Positions 10,384-20,999 of a stretch of DNA of 64,000 nucleotides are shown piece after piece (position 1 is the stretch's first letter; every line of letters starts with the position of its first letter). This stretch comes from Hydrogenophilales bacterium 28-61-23. GTDB taxonomy: Bacteria > Pseudomonadota > Gammaproteobacteria > Burkholderiales > Thiobacillaceae. A model generated the notes under the pieces. The model did no database searches. It saw only the letters and a list, made by a program, of their open reading frames with translations, and had not been told where the DNA came from. The stretch is from NCBI GenBank assembly GCA_002281555.1, contig NCGJ01000004.1:186001-250000 (forward strand), read 5' to 3'. The position numbers and the translations under genes are program-made.

Positions 10384-10655
10384 GAGGAGTGACGAATCGA
10401 TAAAGGGAGCGCGGATTTTACCCGTCAGTTGCGACCTGCCGAGCATCGGAATCGATGATGCGAAACGGCCTCGCCGCAAGAAGGGCGTCATTCGGGGCAA
10501 GCTTGCTTTTTTCCTGCCGAATCTCCAACAGCCTGTTTCGGGTTTCGCCATTCGTAATCTGTAAAAAATCTCGGCAGCCGCGACTGGCGCGGGATCTGGC
10601 TGGAATTCGGCACGGCACGCGGATTGCAAAGAGTCATGCGTAAACGGAGAAAGCC

Positions 10656-10811
10656 ATGACCCTCAACCTGACCCCCAGCCTGACCATCCGCATCCGCAAG
10701 GCGACCGATGCCGCCAGCCATATCATCCGCACCGAGACGCGGCGTTTATCGATCACCAGCATGTCGTTCATGCGGCTGGAAGTTTTGGTATTCAGATACC
10801 GCGTGAAATGA
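10656..10811 (+). CDS. Possible 51-residue basic peptide
   Basis: A short reading frame ([20 protein letters not shown] at its start) with a plausible GGAGA site 7 bp before its ATG. It is rich in Arg, Ser and Thr, with no recognised domain and no signal peptide. It ends 20 bp inside the opposite-strand envZ-like gene. It may be a real small gene or chance; nothing beyond the ribosome site supports it. Confidence 0.25.
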   Translation: MTLNLTPSLTIRIRKATDAASHIIRTETRRLSITSMSFMRLEVLVFRYRVK

Positions 10812-12108
10812 TCAAGCTGGCGTTCAGCCCGCCGCCGGCGCGATCGGACAACTCGATCTTCCAACCATAGGCATCGGCCATCTGGCGCGCAATCGCCAGG
10901 CCCAGGCCGCTGCCGCCGGCGCCGTCTCGGCTACGCGAAGTTTCCAGACGGGTAAACGGCCGAAACACCGCCTCGCGTTGCTCGACCGGAATGCCGGGGC
11001 CGCGATCCAGCACGGCAATCCGCACCTCCACCGCACCGCATTCCAACTCCAGCCGCACCGGCGCGCCGGCTCCGTAGCGACGCGCGTTGTCGAGCAGATT
11101 GCCGACGATGCGGCGCAGCGCCGACTCGCCCAGACGCGCGATGCAGGGCGGCCCGGCCCGCCATTCGAGCGGCCCCAAGAGCGCGGCCTGTGCGGCGAGT
11201 TCGTCGAGCACGCGGGTCAGATCGCAATCGCGCAGGGCTTCGACCTTGAGCGACCGGGCGAATACCAGCATGTCGCCGATCAAGCGGTTCATTTCGTCCA
11301 GATCGCGTTCCATGCGCCGAACCAGTTCGGGGTCGGCGTCTTCCAGCAAAGACAGCGCCAGGCGCAGCCGGGTGATCGGCGTGCGCAGATCGTGGCTGAC
11401 CCCGGCCAGCAGCACGGTGCGGTTTTCCAGCAGCGCCTGCACTTCCCCGGCCATGCGATTGAACGCGGCGGTCAGTTCGCGCAATTCGCGCGCGCCGGTT
11501 TCCGGCAGCAGTTCGGGCGCGCGCCCCTGGCCGATTTCGGCGGCCTTGCGCGCCAGGCTGTTCATGCGTCGGCTGGCCTGGCGCACCATGAACAGCGCGG
11601 TCAACACGGTCAGCAACGCGCCGAGCAGAAACACGCCGACCGCCGCCAGCGGCGCTTCCAGCGCGTAGCGCTGGCGGTCGAAACCGACCCGTAATAATTT
11701 GTCGGCGACCTGGATTTCCAGCCAGTCCCAGTTCGGCTCGGCGCCGCGCTTGAGGCTGATGTCCTGTCTGGCGCGCCGGGTCAGCGCGGCGGCGATCAGA
11801 TCGCCGAAGTAATTCGCTTCGGCGGCCCGCGACAGACGGGTCTTCACCTCGGCCAGAGCCAGGTCGTGGCGGAAGGCGAGTTCCATTTCGTAATCGGCGC
11901 GCGTATTCGGCGGCAGTTCGACCCAGGTTTGCGCGGAGAGCAGGATTTTTGCCGCCAGATCGTCGGCCGAACGTTCCGCCAGCGGACGGATCAGCATGAA
12001 CCAGACGACGCCGAAAGCGATGGCCTCAAAGACCAGAAACGCCGCCAGCAAGGCCGCCGCGGCGCGCCCGAACAAGGTTTCCGGCCACAGCTTCGACAAC
12101 AATCTCAA
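10792..12108 (-). CDS. EnvZ-like sensor histidine kinase
   Basis: A 438-residue inner-membrane kinase. Two membrane helices (about residues 10-32 and 150-172) enclose a short periplasmic domain. They are followed by HAMP, an H-box (GVSHDLRTPITRLRLAL) and an HATPase domain with N-box NLLDNARRYG, DRGPGIP and GLGLAIARQMADAYG. I infer a TTG start at 12108 that overlaps the intended ompR stop (TTGA); the frame upstream of it merely crosses ompR. Its cognate regulator directly upstream has lost its DNA-binding domain, so this kinase may have no local output. Confidence 0.85.
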   Translation of the reverse strand: MRLLSKLWPETLFGRAAAALLAAFLVFEAIAFGVVWFMLIRPLAERSADDLAAKILLSAQTWVELPPNTRADYEMELAFRHDLALAEVKTRLSRAAEANYFGDLIAAALTRRARQDISLKRGAEPNWDWLEIQVADKLLRVGFDRQRYALEAPLAAVGVFLLGALLTVLTALFMVRQASRRMNSLARKAAEIGQGRAPELLPETGARELRELTAAFNRMAGEVQALLENRTVLLAGVSHDLRTPITRLRLALSLLEDADPELVRRMERDLDEMNRLIGDMLVFARSLKVEALRDCDLTRVLDELAAQAALLGPLEWRAGPPCIARLGESALRRIVGNLLDNARRYGAGAPVRLELECGAVEVRIAVLDRGPGIPVEQREAVFRPFTRLETSRSRDGAGGSGLGLAIARQMADAYGWKIELSDRAGGGLNASLIISRGI

Positions 12109-12763
12109 ACCGTTTTTCCCTTCGGCGAGAACAGATAGCCCTGGCCCCAGACGGTGCGGATATAGACCGGGCTGGCCGGATCGTCCTCCAGCTTCTTGCG
12201 CAAGCGGGTGACGCGCACGTCGATGGAAATTCGGCTTGCGAAAGCGGAATCTCGGCGCCATCGCGCGACAGCACTTGCGCGGCCAGATCGAGCGAGAACG
12301 GGCCGAAGCGGGCGACCTCGTTGCCGCCCCGGTCGGCGTTGCCGGCGGAGTCGGCCTTCGTATTGCCGCGCCGCAGCACGGCGCGAATGCGCGCCAGCAA
12401 TTCGCGCGGATTGAACGGTTTCGGCAGATAGTCGTCGGCGCCGACTTCCAGACCGACGATGCGGTCGATATCCTCGCCGCGCGCCGACAGCATGATCACC
12501 GGCACATCGCGCCCGGCCGCATTGCTTGAAGCTTTAATGCGGCGGGTCAGGCTCAGGCCATCCTCGCCCGGCAGCATCAGATCCATCACGATCAGATCGG
12601 GCGCGAGCCCCTGGCCCAGCTCCGCCAGTCGCTGATCCATTTCCTTGCCGTCGCGCGCGGTGGTCACGCACATGCCTTGCTTGGCCAGATAATCGGCCAG
12701 CAAATCGCGGATGCCGGCATCGTCGTCCACGATCAGGACATTCGGGTTCTCACTCAAAGCCAT
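12105..12763 (-). pseudogene. OmpR-like response regulator with out-of-frame deletion in the winged-helix domain
   Basis: The receiver domain is intact: VLIVDDDAGIRDLLADYL, phospho-acceptor Asp in DLIVMDLMLPGEDG, and the conserved Lys in YLPKPFNPRELL. The C-terminal winged helix starts normally (RFGPFSLDLAAQVLSRDG, PLSQAEF). At about 12227-12232 it jumps straight to SIDVRVTRLRKKLEDDP, which reads in a different frame and ends QGYLFSPKGKTV with a stop at 12105. Roughly 100 bp coding for the helices between EF and SIDV in OmpR relatives is missing, leaving a +1-type shift. As sequenced, translation continues out of frame to 12026 (245 residues, no recognition helix). The start at 12763 has a GAGAAGG site. 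Either a real inactivation or an assembly error. Confidence 0.8.
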
Positions 12764-12850
12764 GTCTGAAGCCTTCTCTCCGAAACACATTGTTACAAAT
12801 CAGTCCGCGCGGGAAACCCCATGGTCACGCCATCCGTCTAGCATGACGGC

Positions 12851-13336
12851 ATGAAACCAGGCAAAACGATGAATCCCATGACGATCCGAACCCTGAGCGC
12901 CCTGCTGCTGACGCTGGCGACTCTACCCGCTCTCGCCGGCCAAGCCGATAGCACGATGTTCAATCCGCCCTCGATCAAGCTGGCTCAACTCAGTCCGGAT
13001 GAACGTCGCGCGCTGCGCGAACGCTGGGAACAGGCCACGCCGGAAGAACGCATTCAACTGCGCAAGCTCTTTCTGGAGCGAGTGCGGCGAATGCCCTCAT
13101 TCCCGCTTCCGCCGGAAGCCCATGAAGCGATGCAGCTCCCGTTTCCTGGCCGCGCGCCGCATGAACGCGAGCAGCGCGAGGACGTTCGCGGCGGAAAAGC
13201 CGAGGCGCCGGATGCCAGCTTTGGCTTCGGTTTTGAAAACCGCCGCCAGGAGATCGACCGGCCCGAGGCCCCGACGCGGCCGGAGCGCCCGGCGCGGCCC
13301 GAGCTGCAACGACCCGAGCGCGATGGGCACCGTTAA
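12851..13336 (+). CDS. Exported DUF3106-like protein, proline/arginine-rich tail
   Basis: A 161-residue protein with a signal peptide (TIRTLSALLLTLATLPALAGQA). The segment LSPDERRALRERWEQATPEERIQLRKLF is the helical DUF3106-type pattern. A low-complexity tail rich in Arg, Pro and Glu follows (EAPTRPERPARPELQRPER). The start could also be the in-frame ATG at 12878 or 12887. It diverges from ompR, with which DUF3106-like genes can share regulation. Function unknown, probably periplasmic. Confidence 0.68.
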   Translation: MKPGKTMNPMTIRTLSALLLTLATLPALAGQADSTMFNPPSIKLAQLSPDERRALRERWEQATPEERIQLRKLFLERVRRMPSFPLPPEAHEAMQLPFPGRAPHEREQREDVRGGKAEAPDASFGFGFENRRQEIDRPEAPTRPERPARPELQRPERDGHR

Positions 13337-13449
13337 ACCGGAACCGTCGCGAAGGCGAATCCATCGCCCAATTTGAATCCGGCTCCGGCACAAGGGTACA
13401 GTGCGCACCTTCTTCAACGCCTCATGGGCATGCGCCCGGGTTTGCCCCA

Positions 13450-15438
13450 GTGAATTTTCTTCCCCTAGTCCCCTTCCTTTTCCGCACACCCTTCCTTTTC
13501 CGCATTCTGAGTCTGATTCTGGTCGCCGTTTTTGGCGCTGTCGGCACCGCCCAGGCTTCGCTCGACGCCGACTTCCAGAACGCGCGCGATGCCTTTCAGA
13601 AAGGCAAGTTCGAGCGTTTCTACAAGATCGCGGCCCGGTTTCCGAATGACCATCTGCTGACGCCCTACCTCCGCTTCTGGCAAATCAAGGCGAATTCCGC
13701 CGCCAACGCCGAACAACAGGCGTTCATCCTGCAATACGCCGATTCGCCGCTCTCCAACCGCCTGCGCGCCGATCTCGCCCGCCAATATGGCCGCGATTCG
13801 AACTGGCCAGCCTTTCTCGACAGCTACCGCAATCTGGTCAAGCCGGATCAGGAACTGCGTTGTTACGAATTGCGGGCGCGCTCGAATCAGGGCGAAGCCC
13901 AGGCCGATTCCGCCGGCATTGCGCTCTGGCGCACCGCGCGCGACCTGCCATCGAGTTGCGATGCCTTGTTCGCCGAATTGGCCGAACGCGGCCTGTTGAC
14001 CCTGGAAGACCGCCTGACCCGATTCCGGCTTGCGCTGGATGACGGCAACCTGCGCCTCGCGCGCGAGCTGGACGCCCGGCTGCCCGACGATGCGCGCATG
14101 TCGGCGGATGCCATCGGCCTGGCCCAACGCAACCCGATGGTATTGATCTCGGCGAACGACCCGCAGCGCGCGCAACGTGAAGTCGCCGTGTATGGGCTGG
14201 CCCAGATCGCCAAGAACGATCCCGAACAAGCCGCCCGCATCTGGGAACAGCACCATGACAAATTTTCCCCGTCCGAACAGCGCCACGGCTGGGGCCAGAT
14301 CGGCGTGCATGCCGCGCGCCGGCACGATGCCCGCGCCTTGGTCTGGTTTCAACGCGCCGGCGGCACCGACAGCGAACTCCAGGCCGGCTGGAAAGTGCGC
14401 GCCGCCCTGCGCGCCGGCAAATGGCTGGAGGTTTATCGCGGCATCGAAGCGATGCCGGAGGAAATGCAAGGCGAAGCGGTCTGGCGCTACTGGAAAGCGC
14501 GCTCGCTCAAAGCCCTGAACGCCACTTACCCGGCCAACCTGCTGTTCGCCAAACTGTCGCGCGAGATTCACTACTACGGTTTGCTGGCGGAAGAAGAACT
14601 GCCCACCAAACTGGAAGCGCGCCCGGCCAACTACAAAGTCACGCCGAACGACCTGAAACAGGCGGAAAACCATGCCGGCCTGCAACGCGCGCTGTTGCTG
14701 CGCAAGCTGGGCGATAGCGGCAACGCCCTGGCGGAATGGGAATGGGCGCTGCGCGACATGGATGACCACGCCCTGCTGGCGGCGGCCGAGCTGGCGCGAC
14801 GCAACAACTGGAATGACCGCGCCATCGCCACCGCCGAGAAAACACGGGAAATCCACGATTTCGACTTGCGCTACATCGCCCCATACCGCGACCTGGCCAG
14901 CGATTACGCCCAGGAAAACGGCCTCGACGAAGCCTGGGTGTACGGCCTGATGCGGCAGGAATCGCGTTTCGTCGATTACGCCCGTTCCGGCGTCGGCGCG
15001 CAGGGTCTGATGCAGATCATGCCGGCCACCGCCAGCTGGATTTCACGCCAGCTCGGCCTGGGCAAAAAGGCACAGGCCGGCGTCGGCAAACCGGAAACCA
15101 ACATCCGCTTCGGCACCTTCTACCTCAAACATATTTTCGACTCGCTCAGCCAATCGCCGGTGCTCGCCACGGCGGGCTACAACGCCGGCCCCGGCCGCGC
15201 GCGCAGATGGCAGGCCGAAACGCCGCTGGAAGGCGCGATCTATGTGGAAAACATCCCGTATTCGGAAACGCGCGACTACGTCAAGAAAGTGCTCGCCAAC
15301 GCCATGTTCTACCGCAGCCGATTCGGCGGCGCCTCAACGCCGCTGAAGGAGCGGCTCGGCATGATTCCGGCCCGCGCGAACGCGCAGCCCGCCCTGCCGG
15401 ACGACGCGGCGGCTGGCGTTGGCGGCGGGGCGGAATAA
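13450..15438 (+). CDS. slt: Soluble lytic murein transglycosylase
   Basis: A 662-residue periplasmic enzyme that cleaves the MurNAc-GlcNAc bond with formation of a 1,6-anhydro ring. GTG start; signal peptide ILSLILVAVFGAVGTAQA. A long alpha-superhelical domain of about 430 residues forms the doughnut of Slt70. It is followed by the catalytic SLT domain with LMRQESRFVDYARSGVGAQG (catalytic Glu), LMQIMPATA and ATAGYNAGPGRARRW. Length matches Slt70. No lipobox, so soluble. Confidence 0.92.
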   Translation: MNFLPLVPFLFRTPFLFRILSLILVAVFGAVGTAQASLDADFQNARDAFQKGKFERFYKIAARFPNDHLLTPYLRFWQIKANSAANAEQQAFILQYADSPLSNRLRADLARQYGRDSNWPAFLDSYRNLVKPDQELRCYELRARSNQGEAQADSAGIALWRTARDLPSSCDALFAELAERGLLTLEDRLTRFRLALDDGNLRLARELDARLPDDARMSADAIGLAQRNPMVLISANDPQRAQREVAVYGLAQIAKNDPEQAARIWEQHHDKFSPSEQRHGWGQIGVHAARRHDARALVWFQRAGGTDSELQAGWKVRAALRAGKWLEVYRGIEAMPEEMQGEAVWRYWKARSLKALNATYPANLLFAKLSREIHYYGLLAEEELPTKLEARPANYKVTPNDLKQAENHAGLQRALLLRKLGDSGNALAEWEWALRDMDDHALLAAAELARRNNWNDRAIATAEKTREIHDFDLRYIAPYRDLASDYAQENGLDEAWVYGLMRQESRFVDYARSGVGAQGLMQIMPATASWISRQLGLGKKAQAGVGKPETNIRFGTFYLKHIFDSLSQSPVLATAGYNAGPGRARRWQAETPLEGAIYVENIPYSETRDYVKKVLANAMFYRSRFGGASTPLKERLGMIPARANAQPALPDDAAAGVGGGAE

Positions 15439-15633
15439 GCCAGACTGGCCGCAGTCGCCGCTCAGAAACCAGCCAGAAACCCGGATCGATCGTTCCGGCC
15501 GAACATTTCGCCGTGCGCGCTGTCTTGGGAGATTCATGTCTGTGGGCTAGCATGATCCGGTAGCCCAGGCATCTGAAACGGCGGATGCCGCGCATCTTCA
15601 GCAATCCCATCGATATTCGAAAAGGAGGCGGCC

Positions 15634-16092
<459 letters not shown>

Positions 16093-16106
16093 CCGGGAGA
16101 CTGATC

Positions 16107-18275
16107 ATGAACACCCTCCAAGATCCTGCCCGCCGCGACTTCATCAAGGCCGGCGCCGCCCTCGGGGCCGGCCTGACCCTGGGCTTCCACCTCAACTCCG
16201 CCCGCGCCGCCAAGCTCTCCCTGCCGACCCCGGCTGGCGAGGCCTTCGCCCCCAACGCCTTCATCCGCATCACCCCGGACGGCGCCGTCACCGTGCTCGT
16301 CAAGCATCTGGAGATGGGCCAGGGCGTGAATACCGGCCTGCCCGCCCTGGTGGCCGAGGAACTGGAAGTGCCCTGGAAGGACATCCGCGTGGAAAGCGCC
16401 CCCGCCGACCACACTCTCTACAACAACCTGCTCTGGGGCCCCATGCAGGGCACCGGCGGCAGCACCGCCATGGCCAACTCCTACGCGCAGTTGCGCAAGG
16501 CCGGCGCCACGGCGCGGGAGATGCTGAAGGAAGCCGCCGCGCAATCCTGGAAGGTGGATCGCGCGGGCCTCAAGGCCGAGGCGGGCTTCGTCATCGACCC
16601 GGCTTCCGGCCGGCGCCTGTCCTACGGCCAGTTGGCGCAAGCGGCGGCCCTGCTGGAAGTGCCGGATCAGGTGGAACTCAAGGCCGCCAAGGACTTCAAG
16701 GTGATCGGCAAGGGCTTCAAGCGCACCGACACCCAGGCCAAGTCCGACGGCAGCGCCCTGTTCGGCCTGGACCTGTACCTGGACGGCATGCTCACCGCCG
16801 TCGTGGCCCGCCCGGCGCGGTTCGGCGACAAGCTCAAGTCCTTCAACACCGACAAAGCCCTGGCTGTGCCCGGCGTGAAGGCCGTGTTCGCCACCCCGGC
16901 CGGCGTCGCCGTGGTGGCGACGGACACCTGGTCCGCCATCAAGGGCCGTGAGGCCCTCACCCTGGAATGGGAACCCGGCCCGGGCGCCGGCCTGTCCACC
17001 GAATCCATCTTCGCGTCCTACCGGGACCTGGCGAAGAAACCCGGCGCGGTGGCCCGCGACGACGGCGACGCCACGAAAGCCTTGGCGGGCGCAGCGAAAA
17101 AGATCGGCGCCGAATTCGAGGTGCCCTATCTGGCCCACGCCCCCATGGAACCCCTGAACTGCGTGGCCCATGTGAAGGAGGATGGCTGCGACATCTGGAC
17201 CGGCGACCAGTTCCAGACCGGCGACCAGCGCAACGCCGCCCAGGTCCTGGGCATCGCTCCGGAAAAGGTGCGCATCCACACGATGTTCGCCGGCGGCAGC
17301 TTCGGCCGCCGCGCCAACACCCAGTCCGACTACATCGTCGAGGGGGTAGCCATCGCCAAGCGCATGGGTGTGCCGGTGAAAACGATGTGGACCCGGGAGG
17401 ACGACATCCACGGCGGCTTCTACCGGCCCTGCTACCTGCATACCCTGGAAGCAGGCCTGGATGACAAAGGCCATCCCGTCGCCTGGAAACACCGCATCGT
17501 CGGTCAGTCCATCGTTGCCGGAACCTCCTTCGAGGGCGGCATGGTGAAGAACGGCGTCGACCACACCTCGGTCGAAGGCGCCTCCAGCCTGCCCTATGCC
17601 ATTGCCAACCTGCACGTTGACCTGCATTCGCCCAAGCTGCCGGTACCCGTGCTGTGGTGGCGTTCGGTGGGCAGCACCCACACCGCTTTCGCCACGGAAG
17701 TATTCCTGGACGAACTGGCCCACGCCGCCGGCGCCGACCCGGTGGAATTCCGCAGGAAGCTGCTCAAGGAGCATCCGCGCCACCTGGGCGTATTGAATCT
17801 CGCCGCCGACAAGGCTGGCTGGGGCAAACCGCTGCCGACGGGCTGGGGCCGGGGCGTGGCGGTGCACGAGTCGTTCAACAGCTATGTGGCCGAAGTGGTC
17901 GAGGTGAGCGTCAAGCCGGACGGCGAGTTCAAGGTGGAGCGGGTGGTCTGCGCCGTGGACTGCGGCATCGCCGTCACCCCGGACGTGGTGAAGGCCCAGA
18001 TGGAAGGCGGCATCGGCTTCGGCCTGGCCGCCGCTCTGCACAGCGCGGTCACCCTCAAGGACGGCCGCGCGGTGCAGTCCAACTTCGACGACTACCGGGT
18101 CCTGCGCATGAAGGAAATGCCCCGGGTGGAAGTGCATATCGTCGCCAGCGAAGCCCCGCCCACCGGCGTCGGCGAGCCCGGCGTGCCGCCCATCGCCCCG
18201 GCCGTGACCAACGCCCTGTTTGCCGCCACCGGCAAGCGCCTGCGCAAGCTGCCTTTGGGTACCAAGGTGGTCTGA
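16107..18275 (+). CDS. iorB: Molybdenum hydroxylase large subunit (IorB type), Tat-exported
   Basis: A 722-residue molybdopterin-binding subunit. The N-terminus [19 protein letters not shown] is a twin-arginine signal. The catalytic region contains [39 protein letters not shown] and [17 protein letters not shown] with the family's active-site Glu. IorAB enzymes hydroxylate N-heterocycles or oxidise aldehydes and pass electrons to a membrane acceptor; no FAD subunit is present here, as expected for that type. The true substrate is unknown. The frame opens upstream to 16023, but the Tat signal fixes the start at 16107. Confidence 0.88.
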   Translation: MNTLQDPARRDFIKAGAALGAGLTLGFHLNSARAAKLSLPTPAGEAFAPNAFIRITPDGAVTVLVKHLEMGQGVNTGLPALVAEELEVPWKDIRVESAPADHTLYNNLLWGPMQGTGGSTAMANSYAQLRKAGATAREMLKEAAAQSWKVDRAGLKAEAGFVIDPASGRRLSYGQLAQAAALLEVPDQVELKAAKDFKVIGKGFKRTDTQAKSDGSALFGLDLYLDGMLTAVVARPARFGDKLKSFNTDKALAVPGVKAVFATPAGVAVVATDTWSAIKGREALTLEWEPGPGAGLSTESIFASYRDLAKKPGAVARDDGDATKALAGAAKKIGAEFEVPYLAHAPMEPLNCVAHVKEDGCDIWTGDQFQTGDQRNAAQVLGIAPEKVRIHTMFAGGSFGRRANTQSDYIVEGVAIAKRMGVPVKTMWTREDDIHGGFYRPCYLHTLEAGLDDKGHPVAWKHRIVGQSIVAGTSFEGGMVKNGVDHTSVEGASSLPYAIANLHVDLHSPKLPVPVLWWRSVGSTHTAFATEVFLDELAHAAGADPVEFRRKLLKEHPRHLGVLNLAADKAGWGKPLPTGWGRGVAVHESFNSYVAEVVEVSVKPDGEFKVERVVCAVDCGIAVTPDVVKAQMEGGIGFGLAAALHSAVTLKDGRAVQSNFDDYRVLRMKEMPRVEVHIVASEAPPTGVGEPGVPPIAPAVTNALFAATGKRLRKLPLGTKVV

Positions 18276-18285
18276 CGCCGGCCCC

Positions 18286-19272
18286 ATGCAAAGCGCCGAC
18301 CTGGAAGTCCTGCAAGCCGCCCAGAGCTGGCTCGCCCAGGGCCGGCGCGTGGCCCTGGTCACGGTGGTGCGCACCTTCGGCAGCGCGCCACGGCCCGAGG
18401 GCGCCCTGCTGGCCCTGTCCGATCATGGCCTGCTGACCGGCTCGGTGTCCGGCGGCTGCATCGAGGCCGATCTGCTGGAGCGGATGCGCGCGGATTTCCC
18501 CGACCGTCCCGTGCTGGTGAGCTACGGTGTCGAGACCGGCACCGCGCGCCGCTTCGGCCTGCCCTGCGGCGGCATCCTGGAACTGGTGCTGGAACCCCTG
18601 TCCGGAACCGATGCCCTGGCCCCCGTCCTCACCGCCCTGGCCGAGCGGCGTTGCCTGCGCCGTAGCCTGGATATGGAAACCGGCCGGGTGGATTTCGCTG
18701 CAGGCGAATCCCTGGACCATTGCAGTTTCGACGGCCGCCGTTTGAGCCGCGTGTTCGGCCCCCGCTGGCGCCTGCTGGCCATCGGTGCCGGCCAGATCAC
18801 CCGCTTCCTGGCGGACATGGCCGGGGCTCTGGATTACGAGGTTCTGGTGTGCGAACCGCGCGAGGAATACCGCGCCTCCTGGAAAGACGACGGCGTCACC
18901 CGGCTGCTCGCCGGCATGCCCGACGACATGGCGCGGGAACTGGCGGCGGACGGCCGCACACTGGTGGTGGCCCTGACCCACGATCCCAAGCTGGACGACC
19001 TGGCCCTGATGGAAGCCCTCGTCTCGCCGGCTTTCTACGTGGGCGCCCTGGGTTCCCGGCGCAACCAGGCCAAGCGACGGGAACGCCTATTGGAAATGGG
19101 GCTCTCGCAGGAACAAGTGGACCGCCTGCACGGCCCGGTGGGCCTGAACCTGGGCGGCAAGACCCCGGCGGAAATCGCGCTCGCCATCCTGGCCGAGGTC
19201 ACCGCCCTGCGCCATGGTCTGACCCTGACCGTCTCCGAGCCTGTTCGGGCCGCCGTTGCGGCCTGCGCCTGA
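18286..19272 (+). CDS. XdhC-family molybdenum cofactor maturation protein
   Basis: A 328-residue protein with the N-terminal XdhC/CoxI domain ([35 protein letters not shown]) and a C-terminal Rossmann domain ([53 protein letters not shown]-like end). XdhC proteins bind Mo cofactor, promote its sulfuration and insert it into xanthine-oxidase-family enzymes. It starts 10 bp after iorB. Its TGA stop overlaps the next ATG (TGATG), so it is coupled to the cytidylyltransferase-like gene. Confidence 0.87.
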   Translation: MQSADLEVLQAAQSWLAQGRRVALVTVVRTFGSAPRPEGALLALSDHGLLTGSVSGGCIEADLLERMRADFPDRPVLVSYGVETGTARRFGLPCGGILELVLEPLSGTDALAPVLTALAERRCLRRSLDMETGRVDFAAGESLDHCSFDGRRLSRVFGPRWRLLAIGAGQITRFLADMAGALDYEVLVCEPREEYRASWKDDGVTRLLAGMPDDMARELAADGRTLVVALTHDPKLDDLALMEALVSPAFYVGALGSRRNQAKRRERLLEMGLSQEQVDRLHGPVGLNLGGKTPAEIALAILAEVTALRHGLTLTVSEPVRAAVAACA

Positions 19273-19832
19273 TGCAAGCCATCCTGCTCGCCGCCGGCCG
19301 GGGCACCCGCTTCGGCGCCGACAAACTGCTCCACAGCCTGGATGACGGCACGCCCATGGCCATGGCCGCCGCACGCAACCTGAAAGCGGCAATCCCCGAC
19401 GTCCTCGCCGTGGTCAACGGCGAGAACCCGGAACTCATGGCCCTGCTGGAAGAGATGGGCGTGGGGGTCAGTGTCTGCCCCAACGCGGCGCAAGGCATGG
19501 GCGCCAGCCTGGCCTGGGGCGTGGCCCGAACCCGGCAGGCGGACGGCTGGCTCATCGCCCTGGCGGACATGCCCTGGATCAGGCCGGAGACCATCCGTGC
19601 CGTGGCCGAAACGGTAACCGGCACTAGCGTCATCGTCGCGCCGGTGTACCAGGGAAGGCGCGGCCACCCTGTGGCCTTCGGCCGGGATCACGGCCCGGCG
19701 CTCATGGCGTTGTCGGGGGATGAAGGCGCCCGGCGGCTGCTTGCCGGCTTTGCCCGGGAAGTGATCCTGCTGCCCTGTGAGGATTCAGGCGTTGTCCGGG
19801 ACATCGATTTGCCAGAAGGGAGCGCAGGCTGA
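19272..19832 (+). CDS. MocA-like molybdenum cofactor nucleotidyltransferase
   Basis: A 186-residue NTP-transferase. The nucleotide-binding N-terminus is [35 protein letters not shown] carries the metal-binding Asp, and GRRGHPVAFGRDHGPAL is the substrate loop. MocA adds CMP to Mo-molybdopterin, giving the cytosine dinucleotide cofactor used by xanthine-oxidase-family enzymes, which fits the preceding iorAB-xdhC genes. The start at 19272 overlaps the xdhC stop. CTP rather than GTP specificity is inferred from context. Confidence 0.82.
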   Translation: MQAILLAAGRGTRFGADKLLHSLDDGTPMAMAAARNLKAAIPDVLAVVNGENPELMALLEEMGVGVSVCPNAAQGMGASLAWGVARTRQADGWLIALADMPWIRPETIRAVAETVTGTSVIVAPVYQGRRGHPVAFGRDHGPALMALSGDEGARRLLAGFAREVILLPCEDSGVVRDIDLPEGSAG

Positions 19833-20030
19833 CCGCGTGAAGAGCAGGGCGAAATACCATGTCAGCGTTGCTTGCCTGGCTGTTTTCAACACCCGCTCCC
19901 GGTTATCCATAAAATCCAGCTCTTCTGTTCCGATCACCAGCGAGACGCCGATTTATCCGCCACCTCCAGCGTCTCCGGGTGGCAGTATTGGAATAATTCA
20001 ACCCTTCTCCGGCTCAACACCGAAACGACC

Positions 20031-20999
20031 ATGACCCTACAAAATGTTTGCATCCTCGGCGGCGGCGGTTTCGTCGGCCACCATCTGGCCGCGCTGCTGG
20101 TTGCGCGCGGTCTTAACGTGCGCGTGCCCGCCCGGCGGCGCGATGCGGTCAAAGACCTGGGCGTGCTGCCCACGCTTGAAATCGTGGAAACCGATATTCA
20201 CGACCCGGCCAGCCTGAACGCGCTGTTCGACGGCATGGACGCGGTCATCAATCTGGTCGGCCTGCTGCATGAATCGGGTTCCGGCAAAGGCGATGGGCCG
20301 CGGGCGCGGCGCGGCAGTTTCCAGCACGCCCATGTCGAATTGCCGCGCAAGGTGGTGCAAGCCTGCAAGGACTCGGGCGTGCGCCGCCTGCTGCACATGA
20401 GCGCGCTGGGCGCGGAAGCGAACTCGCGCAGCGCCTATCAGCGCAGCAAGGCGGCCGGCGAAGCGCTGGTGCTGCAGTCGGGACTCGACGTCACCGTGTT
20501 CCGGCCTTCGGTCATTTTCGGCCCCGGCGACAGCTTTCTGACTCTATTCGCCGACCTGCTCAAACTGGCGCCGGTTGTACCGCTGGCCGACGGCAACGCG
20601 CGCTTCCAGCCGGTTTTCGTCGGCGATGTCGCGCGCGCTTTCGCCGACGCGTTGGCCCTGCCGGAAAGCGTGGGCCAGCGCTACAACCTGTGCGGGCCGA
20701 AGGTATACACACTGGCCGAACTGGTCCGGCTGACCGCCGCCAGCCTGGGCATGCGACGGCTGATCCTGCCGCTGGGCCCGACCCGCTCGTACTGGTTCGC
20801 GCGCCTGATGGAATTGAAGCCGGGCGCGAAAATCATGACCCGCGACAACCACTACGCCATGCTCACCGACAACGTCTGCCCGGACGGCTTTCCGGCCTTG
20901 TTCGGTCGGGCGACGGCGTTGGAAAGCGTGATCGGCTACATCAAGGAGGCCGATCCGCGCGGCGGCTATTCGGCCTATCGCACGCATGCGGGTCGCTGA
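20031..20999 (+). CDS. NDUFA9-like NAD(P)-binding epimerase/dehydratase-family protein
   Basis: A 322-residue atypical short-chain dehydrogenase/epimerase. Rossmann signature CILGGGGFVGHHLAALL, then VINLVGLLHESG, HMSALGAEANSRSAYQRSKAAGE and FRPSVIFGPGD. The motif SAYQRSK replaces the usual YxxxK and is typical of the complex I NDUFA9 subfamily. In betaproteobacteria this gene usually precedes cca, as here, with a 14-bp overlap. Role unproven; relatives are linked to quinone or respiratory-complex function. Confidence 0.87.
   Translation: MTLQNVCILGGGGFVGHHLAALLVARGLNVRVPARRRDAVKDLGVLPTLEIVETDIHDPASLNALFDGMDAVINLVGLLHESGSGKGDGPRARRGSFQHAHVELPRKVVQACKDSGVRRLLHMSALGAEANSRSAYQRSKAAGEALVLQSGLDVTVFRPSVIFGPGDSFLTLFADLLKLAPVVPLADGNARFQPVFVGDVARAFADALALPESVGQRYNLCGPKVYTLAELVRLTAASLGMRRLILPLGPTRSYWFARLMELKPGAKIMTRDNHYAMLTDNVCPDGFPALFGRATALESVIGYIKEADPRGGYSAYRTHAGR

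Noticed and set aside
10384-10629. Extension of the glyQ frame upstream
   Set aside because: No similarity to GlyQ, whose conserved start [14 protein letters not shown] is at 10383.
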